Below the pieces are notes generated by a model. The model worked only from the letters and a program-made list of their open reading frames with translations, did not search any database and was not told where the DNA came from. The position numbers were made by a program, and so were the translations under genes. 42,797 bases of DNA from a virus, in the IMG/VR virus record IMGVR_UViG_3300010375_000029, positions 1 through 42,797 of that record. One strand, given 5' to 3'. Positions 33,960-40,648 of this stretch are shown here, piece after piece (position 1 is the first letter of the stretch; every line of letters starts with the position of its first letter).

Positions 33960-34231
33960 GATCGCTCCCCCGTATGTTGCTTGACGTGCGCCTTGATCGC
34001 CTCGCGCACGCCGGGCAGGTCGTCGCCCTCGATGTGCAGGCCGATCGCCAGGTCGTCGGCGAAGGTCGCGACGCAGCGTTTGCACAGCGCACCCTCTTCC
34101 TCGCTCATGCGACCGCGGCGGACCTGTTCGTCGATGCCGGCCGCGTGGCGGCGCCGATGCGTCAGCATCGCCGTCCGCTCGTGCACGATCGTCTCGATGC
34201 GGATCGCGATGATCTCGAAGCCGTCAGCCAT
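33956..34231 (-). CDS. small hypothetical protein
   Basis: The 91-residue protein carries IIAIRIETIVHERTAMLTHR, a CKRC pair (about residues 50-53) and a C-terminal helix (LPGVREAIKAHVKQHTG). It is mixed in charge and likely soluble. It overlaps its neighbours by 4 and 8 bp in the early operon. No family is recognised. Confidence 0.68.
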   Translation of the reverse strand: MADGFEIIAIRIETIVHERTAMLTHRRRHAAGIDEQVRRGRMSEEEGALCKRCVATFADDLAIGLHIEGDDLPGVREAIKAHVKQHTGERS

Positions 34232-34430
34232 AATAGGCTTCCTTCAGCCGCTCGAGCTTCCGTTCCGTCGCCGCGATCACCATCGGCAATCGCCGCTTCT
34301 CCTGCGAAAACCGGTTCTTCAACAGCTTGAGGCGCCGTTCGCCCGCCGGAGTGAGCAGGTACGACCGTTCGTCGCCCTCAAGCGCCGCAATCTCCTCGCG
34401 CAACTGGGCAAGTGTCGGCGCCTTAGCCAT
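34224..34430 (-). CDS. small coiled-coil hypothetical protein
   Basis: The 68-residue, strongly helical, Lys/Arg/Glu/Leu-rich protein (LAQLREEIAALEGDERSYLL, then RRLKLLKNRFSQEKRR) is likely a coiled coil. The ATG at 34430 shares a base with the stop of the preceding CxxC gene (TGATG). The function is unknown. Confidence 0.65.
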   Translation of the reverse strand: MAKAPTLAQLREEIAALEGDERSYLLTPAGERRLKLLKNRFSQEKRRLPMVIAATERKLERLKEAYYG

Positions 34431-34617
34431 CAGCGACGCCTCCCGCATTCCGGGCAGAAAGCGGCCACGCTGTCCGGCCCATAGAGCGCGTCGAACACCG
34501 GCTTGTTGCGGATGCGCCAGGCTCGCGCCCAGGCGATGCCCGCCTCGCGCTCCGCCCGCTGCGCCGCATTGTACCGGACGCGCCCATCGGCGAGCCCCCC
34601 CCCCCAAGCACGCTCAT
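34430..34617 (-). CDS. small CxxC protein put out of frame by an 11-G tract
   Basis: An ATG at 34617 overlaps the upstream stop (ATGA) and reads MSVLGGG into a run of 11 G. As written, the frame then leaves the sensible one. The frame that continues well encodes VRYNAAQRAEREAGIAWARA, FDALYGPDS and a CPECGRRR end with a stop at 34430 coupled to the next gene (TGATG). Nine or twelve G would join them into a protein of about 61-62 residues. The zero-frame continuation is a low-quality Ser/Arg-rich sequence. This is either a phase-variable or slippage-dependent gene, or a base-calling error in the homopolymer. Confidence 0.7.
34595..34605 (-). repeat. homopolymer of 11 G (minus strand) inside a coding region
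   Basis: The plus strand reads 11 consecutive C. The run lies within codons 5-8 of the small CxxC gene and breaks its frame. Runs of this length are prone to slippage in cells and in sequencing. Confidence 0.95.
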
Positions 34618-35126
34618 AACGATCCCTCCACGGTCTTCTGGCGCGTCGCCATCACGGTCACGACGCGGCGTTGGCTTGGTCCCATGTCGACCATCTGGAT
34701 GACCCCGCGCGCGATCAGCCGGCGCAGCACGTAGCTGGCGCGGCTCGCGTCCTTCAGGGTGCATTCGCGGGCTAGTTCGGCGTTGGTCGCCATCGGCAGG
34801 CGCAGGTTGAGGCGGCGCTTGATCGCGCGCATCACGGCATCGTCGTCGTCGTCGGTCTGGACGATCGCTACCGGCCGCGGCGTCTCGCGGATCCTCTGGG
34901 CGATGAACTCGATCACACCGTCGTCGCGCCGGCGACGCACCAGCGTCACGCGGCGCGCGTCGGCCAGCGATCGCGCAAGGGTCCAGATCGGATCGGAGCG
35001 CGGCTCGACCCGCCCGACCGCGAAGATGAAATCCTCGCCGATCAGGGCATGCGCCGCCCAGGCGAGCAGTTCGTTGCTCGGCCGGCAGACGGTCAACGCC
35101 GCGATCTGGAACGTCGCGACCGTCAC
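34614..35126 (-). CDS. hypothetical protein with C-terminal winged-HTH-like domain
   Basis: The 170-residue protein's N-terminal part (about 1-90) has an alpha/beta pattern (IGEDFIFAVGRVEPRSDPIW). Residues about 105-165 look like a winged helix (TNAELARECTLKDASRASYV, LRRLIARGVIQMVDMG, RRVVTVMAT). A role in transcription or replication control is possible. It overlaps neighbours by 4 bp on each side. Confidence 0.7.
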   Translation of the reverse strand: MTVATFQIAALTVCRPSNELLAWAAHALIGEDFIFAVGRVEPRSDPIWTLARSLADARRVTLVRRRRDDGVIEFIAQRIRETPRPVAIVQTDDDDDAVMRAIKRRLNLRLPMATNAELARECTLKDASRASYVLRRLIARGVIQMVDMGPSQRRVVTVMATRQKTVEGSL

Positions 35127-35359
35127 GACAGCGCTCGCCGCCCGAACAGGTACTCAAACAGGGTGGAAATAGTCGGTGAAGCGGGAGCGCAAGGGGCCGC
35201 CCCCGCTTCACCTTCACGCGCGACAGGGGTCGCTGTCCGTTCGCGCGCGATCTGATTGGCCAAATGCGGGGTATGCGCGATCGCCGTCGCCCAGGCGCCG
35301 CTCTCGCTACCCCCGTTTTCCGGATCGTCGATGGTGACCGTGCCCCCCCGGAAGATCAT
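35123..35359 (-). CDS. small hypothetical protein
   Basis: The 78-residue protein starts MIFRGGTVTIDDPENGGSES, with a Pro/Ala-rich middle and a C-terminal TLFEYLFGRR. The ATG at 35359 overlaps the upstream stop. A 7-G run lies just after the start (codons 4-6). No family is recognised. Confidence 0.6.
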   Translation of the reverse strand: MIFRGGTVTIDDPENGGSESGAWATAIAHTPHLANQIARERTATPVAREGEAGAAPCAPASPTISTLFEYLFGRRALS

Positions 35360-35907
35360 CCCGCATCGCCCGCGCGCAGGTCGGCAATCGCGGCAACCAC
35401 GGCGTCGCGCAGCGCGCACAGCACCGGATCGCTGCATTCGATCGCCAGGCCGAACCCGACGATCTGGCGCAGGCTTGGTTCATCCGCGACCGCGCGGAAC
35501 CGGAACAGCGGACCCGGCGGGATGGTGCCGATCGCGCCGATGCTCGCGGTCGCGCACGTCACCGCGCCCAACATCTCTCCCGCAATCTCATCCATGGCGG
35601 GCACGGGAGTGTCCAGTTCGTCCGGCCACAGCCGGCGCCACAGCTCCGGCGTCAGCACGCCATTGGTCAGGCGCCCCATTTCCTCGCCGATATCGTTGCC
35701 CGGCATATAGCCGTCCGCGAGGAGGCGGGAGACGCCCGACCAGCCGCCCAAGAAGTCGACCAACGGATGCGTCGCGCGATCGGCCAGGAACTCGGCCAGC
35801 ATCATCGCGCCCTCGCTGACCGGGTTGCTGGCACCGGCGTCCTCACGCGCCCTGGCCACCAGCATCATTCCCCGCACGCTCGGCTTGAATGTCGTAATCG
35901 CGTTCAT
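35356..35907 (-). CDS. hypothetical protein of the early operon
   Basis: The 183-residue, mostly helical, acidic protein (MLAEFLADRATHPLVDFLGG, then SRLLADGYMPGNDIGEEMG, and a helical C-terminus) follows a strong GAAGGAGGGG site before the ATG at 35907. That suggests high expression early in the leftward operon. I see no catalytic motif and recognise no family. Confidence 0.7.
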   Translation of the reverse strand: MNAITTFKPSVRGMMLVARAREDAGASNPVSEGAMMLAEFLADRATHPLVDFLGGWSGVSRLLADGYMPGNDIGEEMGRLTNGVLTPELWRRLWPDELDTPVPAMDEIAGEMLGAVTCATASIGAIGTIPPGPLFRFRAVADEPSLRQIVGFGLAIECSDPVLCALRDAVVAAIADLRAGDAG

Positions 35908-36392
35908 TTCCCCTCCTTCGCCACGATGGCGTTCAATTCGGCGCGTAACCGCGCGCTCACGGTGTCGTGTTCGTCGAGCTGGATCAGGATGCGGCGCGCC
36001 TCGCGCGCATCGCATTTGCCGTCGTCGCGCAGCGCGTCGGCAACCTCAGTCGCCACGTCGCCCAGCTCGGCCATCATGTCGGCCACGGTCCTGAGCAGGT
36101 TGTTGTCGCCGCCCGGCACGCTGGGCAGTGGCACTACGACGAAGCCGAGCAGCCGCGCCATAGCGCGCAGGATCGGCGGATGACCGGCGTTCCCATGCCC
36201 GATGCTTTCGATGATCACCGCGTCGCGAATCGTGATGCTGTCGGGCGAATGCGGCGAGCAGCAGCGCGACAGCTGGCTGTCGGACTTCCCCGTCTCGCGC
36301 TCGCACACGTCGAGCCCGCCCGCCGCCTGGACCGCTGCCTTGGTCGCGGCGGCCAGCACCTGCTCGTCGCTGGTCAACGGCCGGCTACGCAT
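35904..36392 (-). CDS. CII-like/phage regulatory protein
   Basis: The 162-residue protein's N-terminal half (LTSDEQVLAAATKAAVQAAG, then LDVCERETGKSDSQLSRCCS) resembles the lambdoid-like phage regulatory (CII-type) helix-turn-helix; the C-terminal half is helical and acidic. It directly follows the Cro-like gene, where CII-like activators usually lie. The ATG at 36392 overlaps the Cro-like gene's end by 8 bp. DNA binding is inferred. Confidence 0.65.
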   Translation of the reverse strand: MRSRPLTSDEQVLAAATKAAVQAAGGLDVCERETGKSDSQLSRCCSPHSPDSITIRDAVIIESIGHGNAGHPPILRAMARLLGFVVVPLPSVPGGDNNLLRTVADMMAELGDVATEVADALRDDGKCDAREARRILIQLDEHDTVSARLRAELNAIVAKEGK

Positions 36393-36678
36393 TGGCGATC
36401 GCCCGGCGGGAATTTTCCGCGCCGTTTCCCGCTGACAGATCGACGGCTCCGGTCGTATCGGCATCGTCATGATCAGCGACGCCATCCACCCCGAGCGGAA
36501 AGACCACGTCATGCGCGGTAATGGCGATACAAAGTTCGCGCGCCTTTTCGAGGACAGCAGGCTGTTTGCCGGCCGGGATGCGCCCCGCCGACTTCCAGCC
36601 CTGCACGGTTGACGGAGCTTCGCTGAGATGCTCGGCCATGGGGCGGATGCCCCCGAATTTGTCGAACAGCGTGGTCAT
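36385..36678 (-). CDS. Cro/YdaS-like antirepressor-type regulator
   Basis: The 97-residue protein begins MTTLFDKFGGIRPMAEHL, then APSTVQGWKSAGRIPAGK, a short helix-turn-helix of the kind found opposite phage repressors. The C-terminus is acidic and probably disordered. It is the first gene of the leftward operon, divergent from the S24 repressor, with an operator palindrome 15 bp upstream. It is likely the Cro counterpart of the switch. Confidence 0.82.
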   Translation of the reverse strand: MTTLFDKFGGIRPMAEHLSEAPSTVQGWKSAGRIPAGKQPAVLEKARELCIAITAHDVVFPLGVDGVADHDDADTTGAVDLSAGNGAENSRRAIANA

Positions 36679-36686
36679 GGCCGCGC

Positions 36687-36715
36687 GTTGTGCGTAAGTT
36701 ACGAACAAACGTCAA
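36687..36715 (-). promoter_or_regulatory. leftward early promoter (candidate PL)
   Basis: TTGACG (36715-36710) lies 17 bp from CACAAC (36692-36687). The spacer holds the operator palindrome at 36693-36706, so repressor binding would block the promoter. The -10 match is weak. Confidence 0.45.
36693..36706 (-). promoter_or_regulatory. repressor operator O1
   Basis: On the minus strand the site reads GTTCGTAACTTACG, with the exact palindrome CGTAA-N-TTACG. It differs by one base from the site at 37461-37474 on the other side of the repressor gene. Confidence 0.65.
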
Positions 36716-36736
36716 CGGAAAAAACGCACAGACGGT

Positions 36737-36750
36737 GTACGGAATTTCCG
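36737..36750 (+). promoter_or_regulatory. weaker operator-like site
   Basis: GTACGGAATTTCCG matches 11 of 14 positions of the site at 37461-37474 and is itself near-palindromic (CGGAATTTCCG). It lies 12 bp before the repressor ATG, where it could serve autoregulation. Confidence 0.4.
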
Positions 36751-36762
36751 CGACAAGCGGCC

Positions 36763-37458
36763 ATGCCCGATCTCGGACCCGTAACAATGCAGTTGAAAGC
36801 CCTGCGCGAGCGCGCCGGGTTGACCGTGCGCGGCACTGCCGACGCGCTCGAAATGCCAGCGTCCAGCTATGCCGTTTATGAAGATACAAAGCGGTTTAAG
36901 AAATCGCTGATCCCGGTGCCGCTGGCGCAAAAGCTGGCCGATCTCTTCGAGCGCCACGGTGTCGATCGCTCCATGGTGCTTAGGCTCGCCGGCCTGGACG
37001 CGGGAGGCGATATCGTCAGGACGCCTGAGGCCTTGGCCGACCAGCTCGACGCGGTGCTGCTACCTGAGATTGATGTCGAATATGGCATGGGCGGCGGAAC
37101 CGACGTGTCAGACTTTCCGGTCGTCCAACACGTGCCGTTCAGTCGATCGTGGCTGGCGACACTGACCAACGCCTCGGCCGATCATCTGTTCGTCGCGCGG
37201 GGCTACGGCGATTCGATGATGCCGACGATCCTCGACGGCGATATCGTAATCTTCGATCGCTCCGAACGCGTGCTGCGCAGCCAAGATCGGATTTGGGCTC
37301 TGATCTATGGCGGCTTCGGAATGCTCAAGCGCTTACGTGGCCTGCCCAATGGCAACCTGCAGATCAATAGCGACAACCCCGCCGTCTCTTCGATCGAAGC
37401 ATCGGAAGGTGAGGCGTTCTTAGTTGGCCGCGTCATAGCCATCGTGCGAAAAATGTAG
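36763..37458 (+). CDS. S24/LexA-like phage repressor
   Basis: The 231-residue repressor has an N-terminal helix-turn-helix (LKALRERAGLTVRGTADALE, then SSYAVYED) and a C-terminal S24 self-cleavage domain (about 120-231). The catalytic Ser lies in GYGDSMMPTILDGDIVIFD and the Lys in FGMLKRLRG. It would hold the lysogenic state and be inactivated during the RecA-dependent SOS response. The start is ATG 36763 or ATG 36789 region, in the same frame. It lies between two promoter regions that both carry its probable operator, as lambda cI does. Confidence 0.92.
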   Translation: MPDLGPVTMQLKALRERAGLTVRGTADALEMPASSYAVYEDTKRFKKSLIPVPLAQKLADLFERHGVDRSMVLRLAGLDAGGDIVRTPEALADQLDAVLLPEIDVEYGMGGGTDVSDFPVVQHVPFSRSWLATLTNASADHLFVARGYGDSMMPTILDGDIVIFDRSERVLRSQDRIWALIYGGFGMLKRLRGLPNGNLQINSDNPAVSSIEASEGEAFLVGRVIAIVRKM

Positions 37459-37460
37459 CT

Positions 37461-37474
37461 GTTCGTAATTTACG
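37461..37474 (+). promoter_or_regulatory. repressor operator O2
   Basis: GTTCGTAATTTACG contains the exact palindrome CGTAA-N-TTACG, starting 2 bp after the repressor stop and ending 1 bp before the -35 of the rightward promoter. Confidence 0.65.
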
Positions 37475-37475
37475 T

Positions 37476-37504
37476 TTGACAGTGTACGCATAATACGAAC
37501 ATAA
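37476..37504 (+). promoter_or_regulatory. rightward early promoter (candidate PR)
   Basis: A consensus TTGACA (37476-37481) is followed after 17 bp by ACATAA (37499-37504), upstream of the 37527-41799 operon. Operator-like sites flank the -35 and fill the spacer. Confidence 0.5.
37487..37500 (-). promoter_or_regulatory. operator-like site in the rightward promoter spacer
   Basis: On the minus strand GTTCGTATTATGCG matches 11 of 14 positions of the site at 37461-37474, including the whole left half GTTCGTA. It overlaps the probable -10 region. Confidence 0.5.
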
Positions 37505-37526
37505 CGCCGCCCCGAAAGGAGCGGCC

Positions 37527-37856
37527 ATGTCCAACCACGAACCCATCCAAGTGCCTTTGGGCGTGATGCAGTCGCTGCATCGCCTCCAGGCGCTCGCCTA
37601 CGATCCCACCCGCACGGAACCGATCCCGTTGGAGGCGGTCCAGGCGTTGTATCGTCTCGAAACGCTCGCCTACGATCCGTCTTATAACGATCGCGCCGGC
37701 GAGGATTATGCCTGGGCGGACGAACTCGGTCGGCCAGTGCGCACGGACCAGGTCGGCCGCTGGCTGGCCAACACCGCCTTCATCGTCGCGATCATGCTCG
37801 CCGCCATGATGCTCGGCGGCTTCTCCTGGGCGCTTGTCGGCGGGCGGGTGCAGTGA
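37527..37856 (+). CDS. hypothetical protein with duplicated motif and C-terminal membrane segment
   Basis: The 109-residue protein has two similar units, VMQSLHRLQALAYDPT (about 13-28) and AVQALYRLETLAYDPS (about 37-52). An acidic stretch and a hydrophobic segment (about 84-105) then anchor the C-terminus. GAAAGGAGCGG precedes the ATG. As the first gene of the rightward operon it would be made early. No family is recognised. Confidence 0.72.
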   Translation: MSNHEPIQVPLGVMQSLHRLQALAYDPTRTEPIPLEAVQALYRLETLAYDPSYNDRAGEDYAWADELGRPVRTDQVGRWLANTAFIVAIMLAAMMLGGFSWALVGGRVQ

Positions 37857-38224
37857 TGGTCACGCCCGGCACGATCGAGGAAGCGCGCCAGTCGGCGCTC
37901 CGCGCTGTCGGCAGCGTGTATTCGGACAATGAGGGCAACGCTCACGTCGCCGTCGCTGCCGCGATGGGTGCGCTTGATGTCTTCCTTGCGAACCTCGGTA
38001 TGCGATCGGACGGAAGCGATGACTTGGTGTCACGCTCCCAAGCGGCACAGACCGTGGCGCGCCTGGCCGTGCGAACGCGATCAATGAAAAAGCCTGCAGG
38101 CGATCCGCTGGAAGGCGGGATCGTTGACGGACTGCTGGAGAACCAGGCCAAGGCTTTTGACGAAGCCGCGGCCGCTATACGCGCGATGCCGTGCGCGGAC
38201 GATCTTATCGCGGCGAAGCGCTGA
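37853..38224 (+). CDS. hypothetical protein
   Basis: The 123-residue, mostly helical protein (TIEEARQSALRAVGSVYSDN, then NAHVAVAAAMGALDVFLANL) is soluble. The ATG overlaps the previous stop by 4 bp (ATGA), with a second ATG immediately after the first. No catalytic motif or family is recognised. Confidence 0.7.
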   Translation: MMVTPGTIEEARQSALRAVGSVYSDNEGNAHVAVAAAMGALDVFLANLGMRSDGSDDLVSRSQAAQTVARLAVRTRSMKKPAGDPLEGGIVDGLLENQAKAFDEAAAAIRAMPCADDLIAAKR

Positions 38225-38340
38225 TGGTCGCCCGTGCCCACGTCGCCCCGAACTGGATCGAATGGCGCAACGGCAAGGTCGTGCGCCAGCGGACCTATCC
38301 GAAGCCGCTCGCCCAGCCAGACCAACGGCCAAGCGCCTGA
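38224..38340 (+). CDS. 38-residue basic peptide
   Basis: An ATG at 38224 shares a base with the previous stop (TGATG) and opens 38 codons ending TGA at 38340. The product (WIEWRNGKVVRQRTYPKPL) is basic. Coupling supports translation. The function is unknown. Confidence 0.55.
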   Translation: MVARAHVAPNWIEWRNGKVVRQRTYPKPLAQPDQRPSA

Positions 38341-38403
38341 CCCCTTCCGGCCGCGCGCGATGCCCGCGTGGAACGACCGGCGAACGGCATCGGGAGTGAT
38401 CAC

Positions 38404-38670
38404 ATGAAGCAAGTACTCATCACCACTGCGCACCGCGGCGTCTTTGCCGGCGAAATCCCCGACGACCAGGACCTCACCGCCAAGGCGATGCCGCTCAAGA
38501 ACGCGCGCATGGCGATCTATTGGGGCACCACCAAGGGGGTGATGCAGCTCTGCGACACCGGCCCGACGTCGAGCAGCAAGATCAGCGCGCCGGCCGATAT
38601 CCCGATGCTGCACGACGTCACCGCCGTGTTCGCGATCACCCCGGAGGCCTGGTCGGTATGGACCAAGTAA
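38404..38670 (+). CDS. DUF6948-like hypothetical protein
   Basis: The 88-residue protein reads MKQVLITTAHRGVFAGEI, then LKNARMAIYWGTTKGVMQL, SKISAPADIPMLHDVTAVF and a C-terminal Trp motif. I link this pattern to DUF6948, a small phage family of unknown function. GGGAG lies upstream of the ATG. It overlaps the next gene by 13 bp. Confidence 0.78.
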   Translation: MKQVLITTAHRGVFAGEIPDDQDLTAKAMPLKNARMAIYWGTTKGVMQLCDTGPTSSSKISAPADIPMLHDVTAVFAITPEAWSVWTK

Positions 38671-39092
38671 TCACCGCGGATGACGTGATCCGCGCCGGAG
38701 CATGCAGCTCCGGCGTCGGCACGGTCGTCAGGAGGCTGGGCATCAAACTCGCAGCGGCGATGCCCGTCTCCAAACTTCTGCCGCTGCTCAAGGGAGACGA
38801 GAGGGACTATGCTCTACGGGCGGCAGCAGCCGACGGCGACGGCGACGGCTACGGCGACGGCTACGGCGACGGCTACGGCTACGGCTCCGGCTACGGCGAC
38901 GGCGACGGCGACGGCGACGGCTACGGCTACGGCGACGGCGACGGCGACGGCTCCGGCTACGGCGACGGCTACGGCTACGGCTACGGCGACGGCTACGGCT
39001 ACGGCGACGGCGACGGCGACGGCTCCGGCTACGGCTACGGCGACGGCGACGGCGACGGCCTGCGCAATGGAGATGGGCAGGCCTACGCATGA
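38658..39092 (+). CDS. Gly-Asp/Gly-Tyr repeat protein
   Basis: In this 144-residue protein residues 1-57 form a normal domain (ITADDVIRAGACSSGVGTVV, then LPLLKGDERDYALRAA). Residues about 59-134 are almost pure Gly-X dipeptides, where X is Asp, Tyr or Ser. Short DGDGDG units resemble acidic calcium-binding loops, but no EF-hand or RTX consensus is present. Similar Gly-Tyr-rich tails occur on small proteins of other phages. The function is unknown. Confidence 0.75.
   Translation: MDQVITADDVIRAGACSSGVGTVVRRLGIKLAAAMPVSKLLPLLKGDERDYALRAAAADGDGDGYGDGYGDGYGYGSGYGDGDGDGDGYGYGDGDGDGSGYGDGYGYGYGDGYGYGDGDGDGSGYGYGDGDGDGLRNGDGQAYA
38832..39058 (+). repeat. hexanucleotide repeat tract GGC-(GAC/TAC/TCC)
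   Basis: About 38 units of six bases encode Gly-Asp, Gly-Tyr or Gly-Ser, with GGC used for every Gly and C in every third position. Gain or loss of units keeps the frame. The tract also makes long meaningless open frames in other phases and on the minus strand. Confidence 0.95.
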
Positions 39093-39119
39093 CCCATGTG
39101 CCGCATCCCGTCGCCACAG

Positions 39120-39148
39120 GATCGGAGGGGCGTTTCGCCCCTCCGATC
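39120..39148. repeat. 13-bp perfect hairpin between repeat protein and DUF4326 gene
   Basis: GATCGGAGGGGCG (39120-39132) pairs exactly with CGCCCCTCCGATC (39136-39148) over a TTT loop. It has no T-run after it on either strand. It could be an attenuator or mRNA processing site in the rightward operon. Confidence 0.6.
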
Positions 39149-39172
39149 AAGGTCGCTTGCGCTCCCGATTTG

Positions 39173-39568
39173 ATGCCGGCCAGGCTGCAGCGCACGCGGG
39201 TGCGCCATAACTTCACGCCTGCTGGCGCGACCTATGTCGGGCGTCCGACCCTATACTCGAACCCGTTCGAGCGGCGCCGGAGGATCGGCCACAAGCGGAG
39301 CGTCATCCTCTATGAGGCATGGGTCCTCGGACGCCTCAGCCCCTATATCCTCTCTCGTTGCGGCTTTGGACGCGATGAGATCGCGAGCCTCTATCGCTGG
39401 CGGCAACGCCTGCTGCGATCACTACCCGGCTTGAGGGGCCGCGACCTGCAATGCTGGTGCCCGCTCACGAGCGAATGGTGCCACGCCAACGTGCTGCTGC
39501 GCCTGGTCAACGATCCCTTCGCCCTCGCGCGTCTGCTCGCAAGCGAAGTACTTCGGCTGGCCGCATGA
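39173..39568 (+). CDS. DUF4326-like protein
   Basis: The 131-residue protein begins MPARLQRTRVRHNFTPAG, then ATYVGRPTLYSNPFERRR and LRGRDLQCWCPLTSEWCHAN, the DUF4326 pattern in which Cys and His near the end (CWC, CHAN) are conserved. The family is common in phages and its function is unknown. I chose the ATG at 39173 because relatives start there and the hairpin then falls between genes; ATG 39089 overlaps the preceding stop and is the alternative. Confidence 0.82.
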   Translation: MPARLQRTRVRHNFTPAGATYVGRPTLYSNPFERRRRIGHKRSVILYEAWVLGRLSPYILSRCGFGRDEIASLYRWRQRLLRSLPGLRGRDLQCWCPLTSEWCHANVLLRLVNDPFALARLLASEVLRLAA

Positions 39569-40053
39569 ACGAACTGCGCACCTTCGCCAGCGATGTTACG
39601 CCGTGGCCAAAGCGCCGCGACGACTGGGAAGCGTGCGCTCGGCTCGCCGGCGAACTGCTCGAGCAACGCCAGCAACTCTATCCCGGCCTGGTCGAGCGGC
39701 AGAAACTGACCGCCAACCAGGCCGAGCGCGGCTTGCGCGTCATGGGTGCGATCGTGAAGCTATGGCAGGTCGTGCTGGCCTGTCAGGACTTGCCGGCGCC
39801 GAATGACTGCGCTGCCGCGCTGGGCGCCTCGCTGGCCGAGATGCAGACGGAGATCGCCGGCAGCCGCGACCGCCTTGGCCAACTCGCCGGCCGTTCGGAG
39901 GCCGATGGCGGCGATCTCCACAATGCAGAACTCGGCGAGGCTCTGTGGTGGCATCTGCAACCGGTCAGCGATGGTGGTCCGCCGCACATCTGGATACCGC
40001 ACGGCCTGGCTCAATGGCAGCGCAGTCGCCCCAAGCGAGGACGCGCGGCGTGA
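39565..40053 (+). CDS. hypothetical protein
   Basis: The 162-residue, largely helical protein (CARLAGELLEQRQQLYPGLV, then RGLRVMGAIVKLWQVVLACQ) has a Trp-rich C-terminus (ALWWHLQ, HIWIPHG) and a basic end. The ATG overlaps the DUF4326 stop (ATGA). No family is recognised. Confidence 0.7.
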   Translation: MNELRTFASDVTPWPKRRDDWEACARLAGELLEQRQQLYPGLVERQKLTANQAERGLRVMGAIVKLWQVVLACQDLPAPNDCAAALGASLAEMQTEIAGSRDRLGQLAGRSEADGGDLHNAELGEALWWHLQPVSDGGPPHIWIPHGLAQWQRSRPKRGRAA

Positions 40054-40451
40054 CCGATGAGCCCTTGTCACAAGGCTGCTCTGCGGTGGGGCACAATCGC
40101 CTACCCGGTCAGCAGGAAGGCGGCTGGGCCCCGCGCACCTGCCCTGAGTGCAGGAAGCTCTTTGAGCCCAAGGTGCGCAACCAGCTGTTCTGCGAACCGC
40201 AGCACAACACCGATTGGAACAACCGGGCTGGCGCGCGTGGCAAGGTGCTGACGCCGCTCGCCGCCGTCGCCCGCATGACGCGCAATGGTACCCAAGGACC
40301 GGCGGAGCTTCGCGAACTGGGGCGCCGCGCCAGCAACCGGCAGAACCAGCTGATCCGAGAATGGCGCGACGAAGATCGCAAGGCCGAGCGCATGGACGCG
40401 GGCGAGTTCCTACGCATGCGGGTCAAGTTCGGGCTGTTCGACCTGCCATGA
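40050..40451 (+). CDS. zinc-ribbon-like hypothetical protein
   Basis: The 133-residue protein starts at GTG 40050 (GTGA overlap). Residues about 28-50 have CPECRKLFEPKVRNQLFC followed by HN, a zinc-ribbon-like cluster. The rest is helical and basic (RELGRRASNRQNQLIREWRD). It could bind nucleic acid. The function is unknown. Confidence 0.7.
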   Translation: MTDEPLSQGCSAVGHNRLPGQQEGGWAPRTCPECRKLFEPKVRNQLFCEPQHNTDWNNRAGARGKVLTPLAAVARMTRNGTQGPAELRELGRRASNRQNQLIREWRDEDRKAERMDAGEFLRMRVKFGLFDLP

Positions 40452-40648
40452 CCGCACAGGGCAAGATCGAGAAGGCGCGCTACGCCACCGACGCGAAGGT
40501 CAGGAAGTACGTCGCGCTGGGAAAATCGCTCGGCCTTGACGTCGCGTGGTTCGAGGTATCCCCTGACGGCTCGATTCGGGTCGGAGAGGCACGCAACCCC
40601 GAAGCCGAGCCGACGTCGGACTTCGACAAGTTCAAGGATCAGCTGTGA
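40448..40648 (+). CDS. small protein upstream of the integrase
   Basis: The 66-residue protein (KIEKARYATDAKVRKYVALG, then LDVAWFEVSPDGSIRVGE) overlaps both neighbours by 4 bp. Its place before the integrase is where excisionases often lie, but no winged-helix or MerR-like motif is obvious, so I leave it as hypothetical. Confidence 0.7.
   Translation: MTAQGKIEKARYATDAKVRKYVALGKSLGLDVAWFEVSPDGSIRVGEARNPEAEPTSDFDKFKDQL

Noticed and set aside
38832-39058. CRISPR-like array
   Set aside because: Six-base coding units without spacers are not a CRISPR array.
38702-39216. Arg-rich and Thr-Ala-rich open frames across the GGC-NNC repeat on both strands
   Set aside because: They arise because the hexamer repeat has no stop codon in any phase. 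Only the Gly-X frame joins a normal N-terminal domain and coupled stop.
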